Shown: positions 31,750 through 41,496, counted from the stretch's first letter. The stretch: DNA of 52,428 nucleotides from Alteromonas_E sp964230255 (GCA_964230255.1 CAXRGW010000006.1:1-52428), one strand, 5' to 3'. Made by a program: numbers and translations. The notes: a model not told the origin generated them from the sequence alone.

Positions 31750-33930
31750 ATGACAAATATAAAAACATCGCTGCTAACTCTGGCAACTGGCCTATTAGTA
31801 AGTAGTGCTATAACAGCAAAAGAGGGCATGTTCACGCCCGAACAACTTCCGCAGATTAAGCAGGATTTAGTGGCAACTGGTTTGAAACTTGACCCGGATT
31901 CGCTTACTTCCTTAACCGAATTCCCAATGGGGGCTATCGTCTCCCTCGGTGGATGTTCCGCTTCGTTTGTTTCGCCGCAAGGTTTAGTGGTTACAAATCA
32001 CCACTGCGCACGAGGCTCGGTTCAATATAACAGTACCGCTGAAAATAACTACCTAGAAGATGGCTTTGTCGCTGCAAAATTTAGTGATGAATTACCTGCT
32101 GCTCCAGGCACTCGCGTCTATGTAACGGTTGATTTTCAAGATGTTACTGAACAAATTATTGGTGGGTTGAGCGATAGCTTGAGTGGCCGCGAACGCTACG
32201 ACGCGATTGAGCGAACTCAAAAGCGCTTGATTGCTGAGTGTGAGTCAGAGCCCGGGTACCGCTGCCAAGTGCCGGCGTTTTACCAAGGCCTAGAATACAA
32301 GCTGATCAAACAACTTGAAATTCGCGATGTTCGCATTGCTTATTCTCCTGCGGACTCGGTTGGTAAATACGGCGGTGATATCGATAACTGGATGTGGCCA
32401 CGCCACACCGGTGATTTCGCGTTTTATCGCGCTTATGTGGGTAAAGATGGCAAGCCTGCAGATTACTCAGCCGAAAATGTCCCATTTGAGCCGAACCATG
32501 TGCTAACAGTCTCAGCTGCGGGCCTGCAAGATGGTGACTTTGTCATGGTTGCTGGTTATCCCGGCCGCACTTCTCGCTACAAGCGCTTAGTAAACGTTGA
32601 ATACAATTTTGGCTGGCAATATCCACAGTGGATTTCAACCATAGAAGAGTGGATTGAAACTATTGAAGAGACTGCACCGGAAGGCAGTGATGCTCGCGTT
32701 AAGTACGAGTCTTTGTTAGCCGGTTTGAACAACTACATGAAAAACCTCAAAGGCCAACTCGATGGTGCGAAGCGGGTTGGTTTGGTTGATCGCCGTGCAG
32801 AGCGCGAAGCAGCGTTACTTGCTTGGGTTGAGAGTGACTCTAGTAGAGCTGCATATAAGACTGCTATTGAAGAATTGGATCAGCTTAATGAGCAAATGAC
32901 TGCAGACATGCAGCAAGCTTTTTTCTATAACAATGTCAGTCGCCCAGCTTTATTAGTTGTTGCCAAGCGTCTATACCGATTAGCGATTGAAAAACAGAAG
33001 CTTGATGCCGACCGCGAGCCGGGTTATCAAGAGCGCGATATTCCGCGTATTGAACAACAAATGCAGCGTGTCGATCGGCGCTACGATCCAAGTGTCGATC
33101 AAGCCACGTGGCTAATGTTCTTGGCACAATATGCGGAACTACCCGCTGCGCAGCGCGTACAAGTGCTTGATCGTTTTCTAGGCGTTGATAAAGGTTTTAA
33201 TCCTGAACAAGTCGCTGGTTTACTCGACAGCATGTATCAACAATCTCAGTTAGCCAGTGAAAGTACTCGCCTGGCATTGATGAATGCCTCGGCCGAAGAG
33301 CTCGAAGCACTTGAAGACCCCTTTATGCAGCTAGCGGTCGCGACTTTTAAATACGATATGCAACGTGAAGCAGTAGAAAAAGACCGCGAAGGTCAATTAG
33401 CACACTTACAAGCACAGTATATGGAAGCGATCATTGCGTGGCAGGCCTCCCAAGGCCAGTTGGCTTACCCAGATGCTAACTCAACATTACGGGTAACCTA
33501 TGGCACCGTATTTGGTGGTTCGCCCAAGGATGGTTTGATCTACGAACCCTTTACTCGTTTAGAGGGAATCGCCGAAAAAGATACAGGAGAAGCACCGTTT
33601 AATTCGCCGCAGTCACAGTTGGACTTAATCGCAAATCAGCAATACGGGCCCTACAAAGATGAGACTTTAGGTACCGTACCGGTTAACTTTTTGTCTGATT
33701 TAGATGTTACCGGCGGTAACTCTGGTTCTGCGACGTTAAATGCCAATGGAGAGTTAGTCGGGCTACTGTTTGATGGCACGTTAGAAAGCGTCAATTCAGA
33801 TTGGGATGTCGACCCACGCACTACGCGCTCTATTCATGTAGATTCGCGTTATATGTTGTGGATTATGGAATATGTCGACGGGGCTGGGCACTTAATCGAC
33901 GAAATGAATGTTGTTGGCATTGAGCGTTAA
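31750..33930 (+). CDS. S46-family dipeptidyl-peptidase (DPP7-like)
   Basis: This 726-residue exported serine peptidase removes dipeptides from peptide N-termini in the periplasm. A signal peptide (LLTLATGLLVSSAITA) precedes the chymotrypsin-like fold. The triad is visible as His85 (TNHHC), Asp222 (RHTGDFAF) and Ser658 (GGNSGS). YGGDIDNWMWPRHTGDF is a hallmark of the family, and the helical regulatory domain lies between about residues 290 and 560. The residue 18 positions after the serine is Gly676. In S46 enzymes Gly here goes with a preference for hydrophobic P1 (DPP7), Arg with Asp/Glu (DPP11). An intrinsic terminator follows at 33954-33976. The ribosome site is weak. Confidence 0.9.
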   Translation: MTNIKTSLLTLATGLLVSSAITAKEGMFTPEQLPQIKQDLVATGLKLDPDSLTSLTEFPMGAIVSLGGCSASFVSPQGLVVTNHHCARGSVQYNSTAENNYLEDGFVAAKFSDELPAAPGTRVYVTVDFQDVTEQIIGGLSDSLSGRERYDAIERTQKRLIAECESEPGYRCQVPAFYQGLEYKLIKQLEIRDVRIAYSPADSVGKYGGDIDNWMWPRHTGDFAFYRAYVGKDGKPADYSAENVPFEPNHVLTVSAAGLQDGDFVMVAGYPGRTSRYKRLVNVEYNFGWQYPQWISTIEEWIETIEETAPEGSDARVKYESLLAGLNNYMKNLKGQLDGAKRVGLVDRRAEREAALLAWVESDSSRAAYKTAIEELDQLNEQMTADMQQAFFYNNVSRPALLVVAKRLYRLAIEKQKLDADREPGYQERDIPRIEQQMQRVDRRYDPSVDQATWLMFLAQYAELPAAQRVQVLDRFLGVDKGFNPEQVAGLLDSMYQQSQLASESTRLALMNASAEELEALEDPFMQLAVATFKYDMQREAVEKDREGQLAHLQAQYMEAIIAWQASQGQLAYPDANSTLRVTYGTVFGGSPKDGLIYEPFTRLEGIAEKDTGEAPFNSPQSQLDLIANQQYGPYKDETLGTVPVNFLSDLDVTGGNSGSATLNANGELVGLLFDGTLESVNSDWDVDPRTTRSIHVDSRYMLWIMEYVDGAGHLIDEMNVVGIER

Positions 33931-33953
33931 GCACAATGCGAGAAATGACAGAG

Positions 33954-33976
33954 CCCGCTTTTTAGCGGGTTTTTTT
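33954..33976 (+). terminator. intrinsic terminator of the S46 peptidase gene
   Basis: CCCGCT (33954-33959) pairs with AGCGGG (33964-33969) around a four-T loop and is followed by seven Ts. It ends six bases before the convergent minus-strand gene. Confidence 0.85.
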
Positions 33977-33981
33977 ATGAA

Positions 33982-35253
33982 TTAAAAATAAAAACAAAGC
34001 GGTTGTTCGCTTGTTGTTTTACGTTCTACACAAAGCTTATCATCTGCGCGGTAAGCTCTTTTTCCGGTATAAGGACTGAACAACGACTCGTTGTTCTCTA
34101 AATCAATTGTCTCACCACTTCGGTGGTTAAAACTTTGCTGTAACACAATACTTCGAAGATAGACTTCTAAAAAATTGTCTTCGATGTCTAAAAAGCGAGG
34201 TGCTGCCAACTGCACAAGTTTCGAGCCAGTATAATTAGTAAATTGCGTATTGGGCGAATTCTCACGCGGTGACGTTACATAATTTGCCTTTATTAACCCA
34301 TCATTCCAAGAATAGAGATCGGCGCTATTTAGATAATAATCGTATAGAAGATTCGCCGTCATATTGGGTTTAAATGTGAGTCTGTCAAACCAATTGCGCT
34401 TCGCGCTGCTTATATTTTGTATCGCAAAATGCACAGCGATATAGTCGAACATTAACGGACGAAGCAGACTCATGCTCTCGGGTTTTAGCCTTGATGACTC
34501 ACTTACCATAGGCTGCCAATGAAAGAGGCTTTCTGTGCTGGTTTTCTTCAACAAAAAAGCGGCGACTTCAAGACTTATTTCATGTTGGACCGACGCAATG
34601 ACTTTGGTCATTATGCCTGGCGAGGAATTCAGTAAGTTGATATTCAGTCTGATAAGTTGTTGCAGCTGAATCGACGCTTCAGTGATTTCACTTTGCTTAG
34701 CTAGGTAGATGACTTCTAGAAGCTTCAATTTTACTGATGATAACGTTGAACTGTGAAAAATTTGTGGTGCTGAGATATCAGGCTTAATTGGCGGGTTAAA
34801 TTTTTCAAACTGCATTAACTGTTCGAGTCTATCGATATAGATACGGTTGGTATCCAAGAGCGCAGGAATCGCTTCAGTATTTGCCCATATATATTGCAGG
34901 CATTCGCTTTCTAAATAATGACAAAAGAGCAACGATTCCGTTTCTGAATCAGCTAATTTCGGCAACCAATAATCTGAGTCGATGGACTCCAAAGGGTCAT
35001 CCGACGTCGGAATCGATTGTTCTCTTCTTGATTTGAAGTTTTCAATCCGGCGCAATCCAACTGTGGATGGCGCTTCATTCGCAGCAAACATTCCAAGCAA
35101 GTACACCATTCCATTATTATCGAGCGTTACCTCGTTGTGGGCATCCTCGATTAACAGCTGAATCTGTGGGTTGATCAGTTCATCACGATAAAAGCAATAA
35201 CTCGACACAATGACGGTAACTAAAGCGATTATCCATAAATGGCTTTTTTTCAA
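33982..35253 (-). CDS. membrane-anchored protein of unknown function
   Basis: This 423-residue protein starts with a lysine pair and one hydrophobic helix (LWIIALVTVIVSSYCFY, residues 6-22), so it is an anchored or secreted periplasmic protein. The rest is soluble and largely helical, with mid-length helices such as EASIQLQQLIRLNINLL and a Cys near the C-terminus (KLCVERKTTSEQPLCFYF). A pair of cysteines (CHYLESEC) may form a disulfide. I find no catalytic motif and do not recognise the family. It converges on the S46 peptidase and diverges from the TonB-dependent receptor. Confidence 0.65.
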   Translation of the reverse strand: MKKSHLWIIALVTVIVSSYCFYRDELINPQIQLLIEDAHNEVTLDNNGMVYLLGMFAANEAPSTVGLRRIENFKSRREQSIPTSDDPLESIDSDYWLPKLADSETESLLFCHYLESECLQYIWANTEAIPALLDTNRIYIDRLEQLMQFEKFNPPIKPDISAPQIFHSSTLSSVKLKLLEVIYLAKQSEITEASIQLQQLIRLNINLLNSSPGIMTKVIASVQHEISLEVAAFLLKKTSTESLFHWQPMVSESSRLKPESMSLLRPLMFDYIAVHFAIQNISSAKRNWFDRLTFKPNMTANLLYDYYLNSADLYSWNDGLIKANYVTSPRENSPNTQFTNYTGSKLVQLAAPRFLDIEDNFLEVYLRSIVLQQSFNHRSGETIDLENNESLFSPYTGKRAYRADDKLCVERKTTSEQPLCFYF

Positions 35254-35537
35254 GGTGAATCCATTTTGGTTGATCTCAGGAGATTTGAACGACTAATACA
35301 GGTAAAGCAAGGTGAATACTCGAAATTCGAACCCGAAATGTCGTACATAGTGATAGTGTACAGTACGTCCTTTGGGCCTGAAACCCTTGTATGTTGTCCT
35401 TTTTATGCTAATCCAAAGGTAAGTGATGGGCGTACATTCATTAGCTTTACCATAAGCGCTTCCTGAGTGACTGACGTTGAGCGGTAGTTATGCGGTGTTG
35501 TTCAGGATGAAAATAAGAAACACAAAGGGAAATACAG

Positions 35538-37922
35538 ATGAATATTATGCAATTTAGCTTCAAGCGAAGCGCTTTGTGCATTGGCATTGCCTGTGCCATC
35601 AGCACACCAGTAATCGGCCAAGAAAGTGATGATCAAAATATTGAACGCATCATGGTAACGGCGACCAAACGAGCCACCACTCTACAAGATGTTCCTTTTT
35701 CACTAAATGCCCAGACCCAAGATGATATTGAGCGCGCTGGTGCGACAAATCTAGAAGAACTGACACGCAACGTCGCGGGCGTTTCGATTCAAAACTTGGG
35801 CCCAGGCCAAAGCCAAGTAGCCATTCGTGGCGTGTCCGCTGGTCCGATTGTGCGTGATCAACCTGGTGTTAAAGAGCAAGTAGGTGTCTACCTTGATGAG
35901 AGTGTGATCTCGCTATCCTTGTTTACACCTGATCTCGATTTATATGATCTCAGTCGAGTGGAAACACTGCGTGGCCCACAAGGCACTCTGTTTGGCAGTG
36001 GCTCAATTGGCGGAACCCTACGATATATCACAAATCAGCCAGAACTTGGGGTTACCGAGGCCTCAGTGGAAGCAAATATTAATACAGTGACTGACGGTGA
36101 CAAAGGCAATCACTTAAAGGGCATGGTGAATGTACCTTTAACGGATGACAGCTTGGCGTTGCGCGCAGTGGTTTATCGCACCGACTATGCGGGGTTTATC
36201 GACGCGCTAAGTGAAGATGGTTTTCGCGCAAAAGACGTCAATGATGGTGAACGCACCGGTGGTCGAGTTGCATTAAAATGGCAAGTTAATGACGACTTCG
36301 TTATTACACCAAGAATCATCTTCCAAGAAATCGATATGGGTGGATTTAATCGCCAAGAGGTATTCAACTTGTTTGCCAATCCATTCACTACTCTCAGGCC
36401 GGCAATCCAACTGCAGGAACGCGAACAGTATTTATTGCTTAATGAAGCATTTCAAGACGATACAACCATCGCTGATGTTACCGCTGAATACGCAATGGGC
36501 AATGTTGATGTTACCTTTGTCTATAGCTACACCGACCGCGATATTCTGGTTAGTCGCGATGCAAGCGCGTTGACAGGTTCTGTGAGTGTCGATTTGGGTT
36601 ACCCTGATGATGCAGTCACCTTGCCGTCAAACTTGCAAGATAGAACCCAAGTTGAGCAAGACACCATTGAATTTAGGGCGGCATCAAATAACGATTCTGA
36701 TCTACAGTGGTTAGTCGGTGCATTTATGTCTGATACACAAAGGACCTATTCCCAGCGACTCCCAACACCTGGCTATGATGCATTCACTGACGCTGTGTTA
36801 GGAGCGGGTACTTCTGCAGCTGTGGCGAATGGTTTTGGTAGCGACTCCCCATACAATGCTGACTTACCCTATGATCTAGAGCAGTTAGCCGTATTTGGCG
36901 AAATCACTTATGACGTTAGTCACGATCTCGCTGTAACTGCCGGAACACGCTTTTATGATTACGAGGAAGAGCGTCGATTTACCACCGGTGGATTGTTTTC
37001 AAACGGTGATGACCAAGTTGATTCAACGGCATCAGATGGCTTTACTTCACGAGTTATCGCCAATTACCGCATGAATGAAACGGTTAAATTGAATGCTCAA
37101 ATTTCCCAAGGTTTCCGTTTGGGTGGTGTAAACGACCCGCTTAATGAAACCTTGTGTAATGCATCGGACCGCGCAGTGTTTGGTGGTTTCCAAGATTATG
37201 ATGATGAAACACTGATCAACTATGAATTCGGTATGAAAGCGGCAAGTCGAGGCTGGACAGCGAACGTAGCGGCGTTCTATACCGATATTGAAGATTTACA
37301 AGTGACTTTAGATGCAGGCTCGTGCTCGTCGCGTATTTCCTTTAACGTGGACAAAGCATTCACCCAAGGGATCGAGTTCGAACTAACGCGTCAGGCTAAT
37401 GAGAATGTGTTCTTTAGCTTTGCCGGTTCAATAATTGAGGCTGAATTTGATTCAACGGTCCTCGATAGTAGCGGTAATGTGATTGGTGGTGTTGAAAAAG
37501 GTAATCGCCTAGCGTCAGTGCCTGAACTGCAATTTGCCTTTGCTACAACCTATACCTTTGATTCGCCGTTGTTCAATTCAAAAAATACCTATTTATCCGC
37601 GTCATATCAATACGTTGGCGATCGCATCACGCAACCAAGCGACCAAGTTGCAGGTGCTGGTAGCTTCACTTCGGGATTGCCATTCGGCGGTGCAACTGGA
37701 ACCGAAACTACCAATCTTGACTTAGTGTTAGACGCCTACCAAACCTTGAACCTCAGCATGGGCTTCGAGTATGACAACTGGGAAGCGTTGCTGTATGTAA
37801 ACAATGTGCTGGATGAGAATGCCAACCTCTCATTTGATCGCGAACGCGGCGGTCGAGCTCGATTGGCTTACCGCACAAATCAGCCGCGCACAGTAGGTGT
37901 AACGTTCCGTTACTTCTATTAA
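35538..37922 (+). CDS. TonB-dependent outer-membrane receptor
   Basis: This 794-residue receptor imports a substrate across the outer membrane using TonB. A signal peptide ends near PVIG before QESDDQ; a TonB-box-like ERIMVTATKR follows. The plug includes LQDVPFSLNAQTQDDIERAG and VETLRGPQGTLFGSGSIGGT, and the beta-barrel ends in VGVTFRYFY with a terminal aromatic. AAGGGA precedes the ATG by seven bases. The plug with VYLDESVISLSLF is of the IroN/sugar-type group seen in marine heterotrophs. No companion transporter or hydrolase is encoded beside it, so the substrate is unknown. A 13-bp hairpin follows. Confidence 0.9.
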   Translation: MNIMQFSFKRSALCIGIACAISTPVIGQESDDQNIERIMVTATKRATTLQDVPFSLNAQTQDDIERAGATNLEELTRNVAGVSIQNLGPGQSQVAIRGVSAGPIVRDQPGVKEQVGVYLDESVISLSLFTPDLDLYDLSRVETLRGPQGTLFGSGSIGGTLRYITNQPELGVTEASVEANINTVTDGDKGNHLKGMVNVPLTDDSLALRAVVYRTDYAGFIDALSEDGFRAKDVNDGERTGGRVALKWQVNDDFVITPRIIFQEIDMGGFNRQEVFNLFANPFTTLRPAIQLQEREQYLLLNEAFQDDTTIADVTAEYAMGNVDVTFVYSYTDRDILVSRDASALTGSVSVDLGYPDDAVTLPSNLQDRTQVEQDTIEFRAASNNDSDLQWLVGAFMSDTQRTYSQRLPTPGYDAFTDAVLGAGTSAAVANGFGSDSPYNADLPYDLEQLAVFGEITYDVSHDLAVTAGTRFYDYEEERRFTTGGLFSNGDDQVDSTASDGFTSRVIANYRMNETVKLNAQISQGFRLGGVNDPLNETLCNASDRAVFGGFQDYDDETLINYEFGMKAASRGWTANVAAFYTDIEDLQVTLDAGSCSSRISFNVDKAFTQGIEFELTRQANENVFFSFAGSIIEAEFDSTVLDSSGNVIGGVEKGNRLASVPELQFAFATTYTFDSPLFNSKNTYLSASYQYVGDRITQPSDQVAGAGSFTSGLPFGGATGTETTNLDLVLDAYQTLNLSMGFEYDNWEALLYVNNVLDENANLSFDRERGGRARLAYRTNQPRTVGVTFRYFY

Positions 37923-37930
37923 TCCATTAA

Positions 37931-37962
37931 GTTGTAGGCAAGCGATAATGCTTGCCTACAAC
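37931..37962 (+). terminator. strong hairpin after the TonB-dependent receptor
   Basis: GTTGTAGGCAAGC (37931-37943) pairs perfectly with its complement at 37950-37962 around a six-base loop. The following sequence is ATTTGCGC, so the U-tract is poor. It probably ends or protects the receptor mRNA. Confidence 0.65.
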
Positions 37963-38049
37963 ATTTGCGCAATCTTTACATTTTTTAACACTTCGCTGAC
38001 GTAATTCTTGCCATAATCACAATATAGTTGGTTAACTTAGGAGGTTTCT

Positions 38050-38136
38050 ATGGCCCCTGTAATTCGGCGCATGATTGCGACTTCGCTAATTGTTTTTTGG
38101 TTGGTGTCGGTGCTTGCTTTATTGCCTATGATCTAG
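38050..38136 (+). CDS. 28-residue single-helix membrane peptide
   Basis: An ATG preceded by a perfect AGGAGG (38039-38044, five-base spacing) opens a 28-codon frame. Its product has a basic start (MAPVIRRM) and one hydrophobic helix (IATSLIVFWLVSVLALLPMI). This is the classic form of a small inner-membrane protein that modulates a larger complex. I know no named match; CydX and similar subunits differ. It stands alone between the receptor and the RNase J-like gene. The next 130 bases hold no other frame of note. Confidence 0.6.
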   Translation: MAPVIRRMIATSLIVFWLVSVLALLPMI

Positions 38137-38255
38137 TCTCACCGCAGTGGATAAGTAATTCGTCGTTGCATTAAACTTTATCGCTTAGCACGTAGTATTC
38201 TCTTTATGTGCCTTAGAATTTGGGCACTATTCGAATCTGGATGCTGTTAAACGAT

Positions 38256-38269
38256 AGGAGTCGACTATT
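38256..38269 (+). promoter_or_regulatory. ribosome site with ATT start codon for the RNase J-like gene
   Basis: AGGAG (38256-38260) stands six bases before ATT (38267-38269). The upstream in-frame stop TAG (38255-38257) overlaps it, and no ATG, GTG or TTG occurs in frame until TTG at 38294, which has no ribosome site. This favours initiation at ATT, a rare start codon known from infC and pcnB. Confidence 0.65.
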
Positions 38270-39619
38270 TCATTACTTCCAAACGCCGAACAATTGTGGT
38301 TTGTCCCTCTAGGAGGAACCGGTGAAATCGGCATGAATATGAATTTGTTTGGCCATGATGGTCAATGGTTAATGGTCGATTGTGGGATTACTTTTGATGA
38401 ACCACTCACGCAAGGAAGTCGAGATGTATTTCGGGTTGTGGCAGCAGACCCGACATTTATAACTGAGCAAAAGGAAGCGCTGGCCGGTATTGTTATTACA
38501 CATGCTCACGAAGACCACATCGGTGGTTTAGCACACCTCTGGCCCAGATTAAAAGCCCCCGTTTACACAACTCCGTTTACTGCCGAAGTATTGCGTCGCA
38601 AGTTAGCTGAAGTTGGCTTAGCAGGCAAAGTTCCGATCGTCGAAGTGCTAATCGATGAGAGCTTCACTATTGGCAGTTTTAACGTTAGCTGGATCCCAAT
38701 TACTCACTCTTTGCCTGAGCCTCACGCATTACTGTTGGAAACTCCCGTTGGGAGTATTTTTCACTCCGCAGATTGGAAAATTGATCAGCGGCCGGGTGTC
38801 GGTGATGCATTCGAAAAATGGCGCTTTGAACGTCTCGGTGAAGGAGCAATCACCGCTATGACCTGCGATTCAACCAATGCGTTGAAGGCAGGACATTCTT
38901 TGTCTGAATACGAATGCTATCAGGGCTTACTCAAAACAGTAGAAGCAACATCAAATAGGGTAGTCGTCAGCTGTTTTGCAAGTAATATTGCGCGCTTAAT
39001 TGCTATAGGCCGTGTCGCCCAGACAACCGGCCGATACTTGGCGATATATGGTCGATCACTGCAAAATATGATGGGTGTGGCAAGACTAACTGGCCATTGG
39101 CCAGAGGATATTGAAATTATTGATAATGCCCATGCCGGTTATCTTCCCAAAGATGAAATTTTAGCGGTAGCCACCGGTAGCCAAGGTGAACCTCAGGCAG
39201 CATTAGCCCGAATGGCCAATGATACTCACCGAAATCTAAACCTCGATGCTGGCGATACAATCATTTTTAGTGCGATGATAATCCCTGGTAATGAAGTTGA
39301 AGTTGAGCGCTTGTTACGTCAGTTTAAAGCACGCAATATCAGCGTAATACTATCAGAAAACAGTGAGTTTCCAATTCATGCCAGTGGTCACCCCAACAAA
39401 GATGAGTTGCGTCAAATGTATGAGTGGGTAAAACCACAAATAGCGATACCTATTCACGGTGAAGCTGAACACATCGAAGCGAATGCCAAGTTGGCAAAAT
39501 CGGTTGGCATAGCGAAGTACTTTACGGGACAAAACGGAGATCTTTATCAACTCGCTCCGCAACCGATGTTGAAGCGCGGTGCGATTAAAGCTGGGCGAAT
39601 AATTGTTCGTGCAGAGTAA
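38267..39619 (+). CDS. RNase J-like metallo-beta-lactamase/beta-CASP ribonuclease
   Basis: This protein, 450 residues if started at ATT, belongs to the beta-CASP nucleases that degrade or mature RNA in the cytosol. PLGGTGEIGMNMNLF and VDCGITF open the fold. The metal motif is THAHEDHIGG (His79, His81, Asp83, His84 from the ATT start), followed by PITHSLPEPHALL, FHSADWKID, the beta-CASP stretch VVVSCFASNIARL, and ASGHPNKDELRQM with IPIHGEAEH. The C-terminal domain of RNase J1 (about 555 residues) is missing, so it is the short form. Starting at TTG 38294 would remove nine residues next to the conserved N-terminal strand. No partner gene is adjacent. Confidence 0.85.
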   Translation: MSLLPNAEQLWFVPLGGTGEIGMNMNLFGHDGQWLMVDCGITFDEPLTQGSRDVFRVVAADPTFITEQKEALAGIVITHAHEDHIGGLAHLWPRLKAPVYTTPFTAEVLRRKLAEVGLAGKVPIVEVLIDESFTIGSFNVSWIPITHSLPEPHALLLETPVGSIFHSADWKIDQRPGVGDAFEKWRFERLGEGAITAMTCDSTNALKAGHSLSEYECYQGLLKTVEATSNRVVVSCFASNIARLIAIGRVAQTTGRYLAIYGRSLQNMMGVARLTGHWPEDIEIIDNAHAGYLPKDEILAVATGSQGEPQAALARMANDTHRNLNLDAGDTIIFSAMIIPGNEVEVERLLRQFKARNISVILSENSEFPIHASGHPNKDELRQMYEWVKPQIAIPIHGEAEHIEANAKLAKSVGIAKYFTGQNGDLYQLAPQPMLKRGAIKAGRIIVRAE

Positions 39620-39786
39620 TAATCAAGATTAAATTTCATTAAAACGGCGATAGCTCGAATAAACGTGACTTATACGTCGAGTTATTAATATTGAATTTGG
39701 CATTGGAACAAGTGTTAATTAGCCTATGTAAATGAAGTGTTAATTGATCTAACATTATGAATCTGCCCTTACATAAAGAAGATACT

Positions 39787-41439
39787 ATGAGCCTGACTAA
39801 AAACCCAACATCTCCATTATCAATGTTATATAGCTGGGAACGCGAGTGTCCCAATACAGTTTATTTAAAGCAGCCTGTTGACGGTGTAGTTACTGAATAC
39901 ACTTGGCAGCAGTTTGCGACAATGGTGCGTAAGGCTGCCGCAGCGCTGCAACAAAAGGGATACCCCAAAGGTAGTCGCATTTGTATTCTCGCGAAAAATA
40001 GCATGGAATGGTTTGTTGCTGATATGGCGATAATGATGGCAGGGTATGTTTCAGTGCCTATTTTTGCTACCGCTGGGCATAAAACTATTGACTATGTTTT
40101 GAAGCATTCGGATTCTAAACTGATCTTTGTTGGTAAGCTTGATGATACCGAAAACCAAGTCAAAGCTATTCCTGAAAGTATTGATTCTGTTGCTTTTCCA
40201 TACCCGGGCATTGATGTCAAAGAGCAATGGAATGATTTTGTTGATATTGAACCGCTTCAAGGTGAGCCAAATGTTGACATGGATGACACTGCGACCATTA
40301 TTTACACTTCTGGGAGTACTGGTACACCGAAAGGGGTAGTGCATACCTTTAATACGATTTGTTGGGCCGCAGAAAACTCTCTAACCGCATTGTCTGTTAA
40401 CCATGATGACAGAATTGTGAGCTACTTACCTCTTGCTCATATTACCGAGCGCGTATTGGTTGAGTTAGCGAGTTTGTATTCGTCGATGCAAATAAACTTC
40501 GTTGAGTCTCTCGATACTTTCCAGCGCGATGTAGTCGCATGTCAGCCTACTTTGTTTATTTCAGTACCGCGTTTATGGACGAAGTTCCAAATGGGTATTT
40601 TGGCGAAAATGCCACAGAAGAAACTCAATCTGTTACTCAGCATTCCAATTGTCAAAGGCGTTATTGCTCGTAAGATCCGTCAAGGGCTAGGAATTGATAA
40701 ATCACGACTTTGGGCTAGTGGTTCAGCACCTTTAGCGCCCGCAACCATCAAGTGGTTTGAGCGGATTGGCGTTAAAATCAGCGAAGGGTGGGGAATGACG
40801 GAAAACAGCGCATATGGTACCAGCAGTGTGCCCTATCGCAGCGACAAAATCGGTTGTATTGGCCATGCCTATGGCGGTGTTAATATTCGTATTTCTGACG
40901 AAGGTGAGATTCAAGTTAAGTCGCCTTGCAATATGAAAGAGTATTACCTTGAGCCTGAAAAAACGGCTGAGACTTTTACTGAAGATGGCTGGTTACGTAC
41001 AGGTGACAAAGGCACTATTGATGCGGATGGTTATGTTCGCATTACCGGTCGCCTAAAAGATATATTTAAAACCGCTAAAGGAAAGTACGTTACTCCTGCA
41101 CCCATTGAAGCAAAAATCATGGAAAACCCAATTGTTGAGCAAGCCTGTGTAACGGGTACCAACCTACCACAACCGATAGGGCTCGTTGTCCTATCTGAAG
41201 AGGCTCGCCAGCAGCCACGTGACGAAATCGAGGCTTCGCTGGCTGAGACGTTAGAAACGATTAATGCCAGCCTTGAAAGTCACCAGCGATTAGACCGAAT
41301 TGTTCTGATGTCAGATGAATGGACGATTGAGAATGATTTGCTCACACCTACCTTAAAAGTTAAACGTCACGTTTTGGAAGAGCGTTACACAGACGTTATT
41401 CAGAAAAAATATTCTGGCAAGGTTGTTTGGAGCGACTAA
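39787..41439 (+). CDS. AMP-dependent acyl-CoA synthetase (long-chain type)
   Basis: This 550-residue adenylate-forming enzyme activates a carboxylic acid, probably a fatty acid, to acyl-CoA. The P-loop is IIYTSGSTGTPKGVVH; LAHITERVLVEL, WGMTENSAYG and WLRTGDKG follow, with RITGRLKDIFKTAKGKYV holding the catalytic hinge. FLEXible N-terminal content fits the FAA1-like group (SWERECPNTVYLKQP). The ATG at 39787 follows AAAGAAG at a sensible spacing; an ATG at 39757 would add ten residues without a ribosome site. Chain length cannot be read from the sequence. Confidence 0.88.
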   Translation: MSLTKNPTSPLSMLYSWERECPNTVYLKQPVDGVVTEYTWQQFATMVRKAAAALQQKGYPKGSRICILAKNSMEWFVADMAIMMAGYVSVPIFATAGHKTIDYVLKHSDSKLIFVGKLDDTENQVKAIPESIDSVAFPYPGIDVKEQWNDFVDIEPLQGEPNVDMDDTATIIYTSGSTGTPKGVVHTFNTICWAAENSLTALSVNHDDRIVSYLPLAHITERVLVELASLYSSMQINFVESLDTFQRDVVACQPTLFISVPRLWTKFQMGILAKMPQKKLNLLLSIPIVKGVIARKIRQGLGIDKSRLWASGSAPLAPATIKWFERIGVKISEGWGMTENSAYGTSSVPYRSDKIGCIGHAYGGVNIRISDEGEIQVKSPCNMKEYYLEPEKTAETFTEDGWLRTGDKGTIDADGYVRITGRLKDIFKTAKGKYVTPAPIEAKIMENPIVEQACVTGTNLPQPIGLVVLSEEARQQPRDEIEASLAETLETINASLESHQRLDRIVLMSDEWTIENDLLTPTLKVKRHVLEERYTDVIQKKYSGKVVWSD

Positions 41440-41472
41440 ACTTTTGATTAAGAACAGGGTTTAGTTCTATGA

Positions 41473-41496
41473 GGTACCACAATTGGATGTGGTGCC
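41473..41496 (+). terminator. hairpin after the acyl-CoA synthetase gene
   Basis: GGTACCACA (41473-41481) pairs with TGTGGTGCC (41488-41496), nine pairs with one wobble, around ATTGGA. No T tract follows; a second, bulged stem of GAAAG/AGG with CCT/CTTTC lies at about 41520-41550. Confidence 0.45.

Noticed and set aside
35239..35466. 75-codon frame upstream of the TonB-dependent receptor
   Set aside because: It overlaps the start of the opposite-strand gene, lacks a ribosome site and resembles no domain I know.
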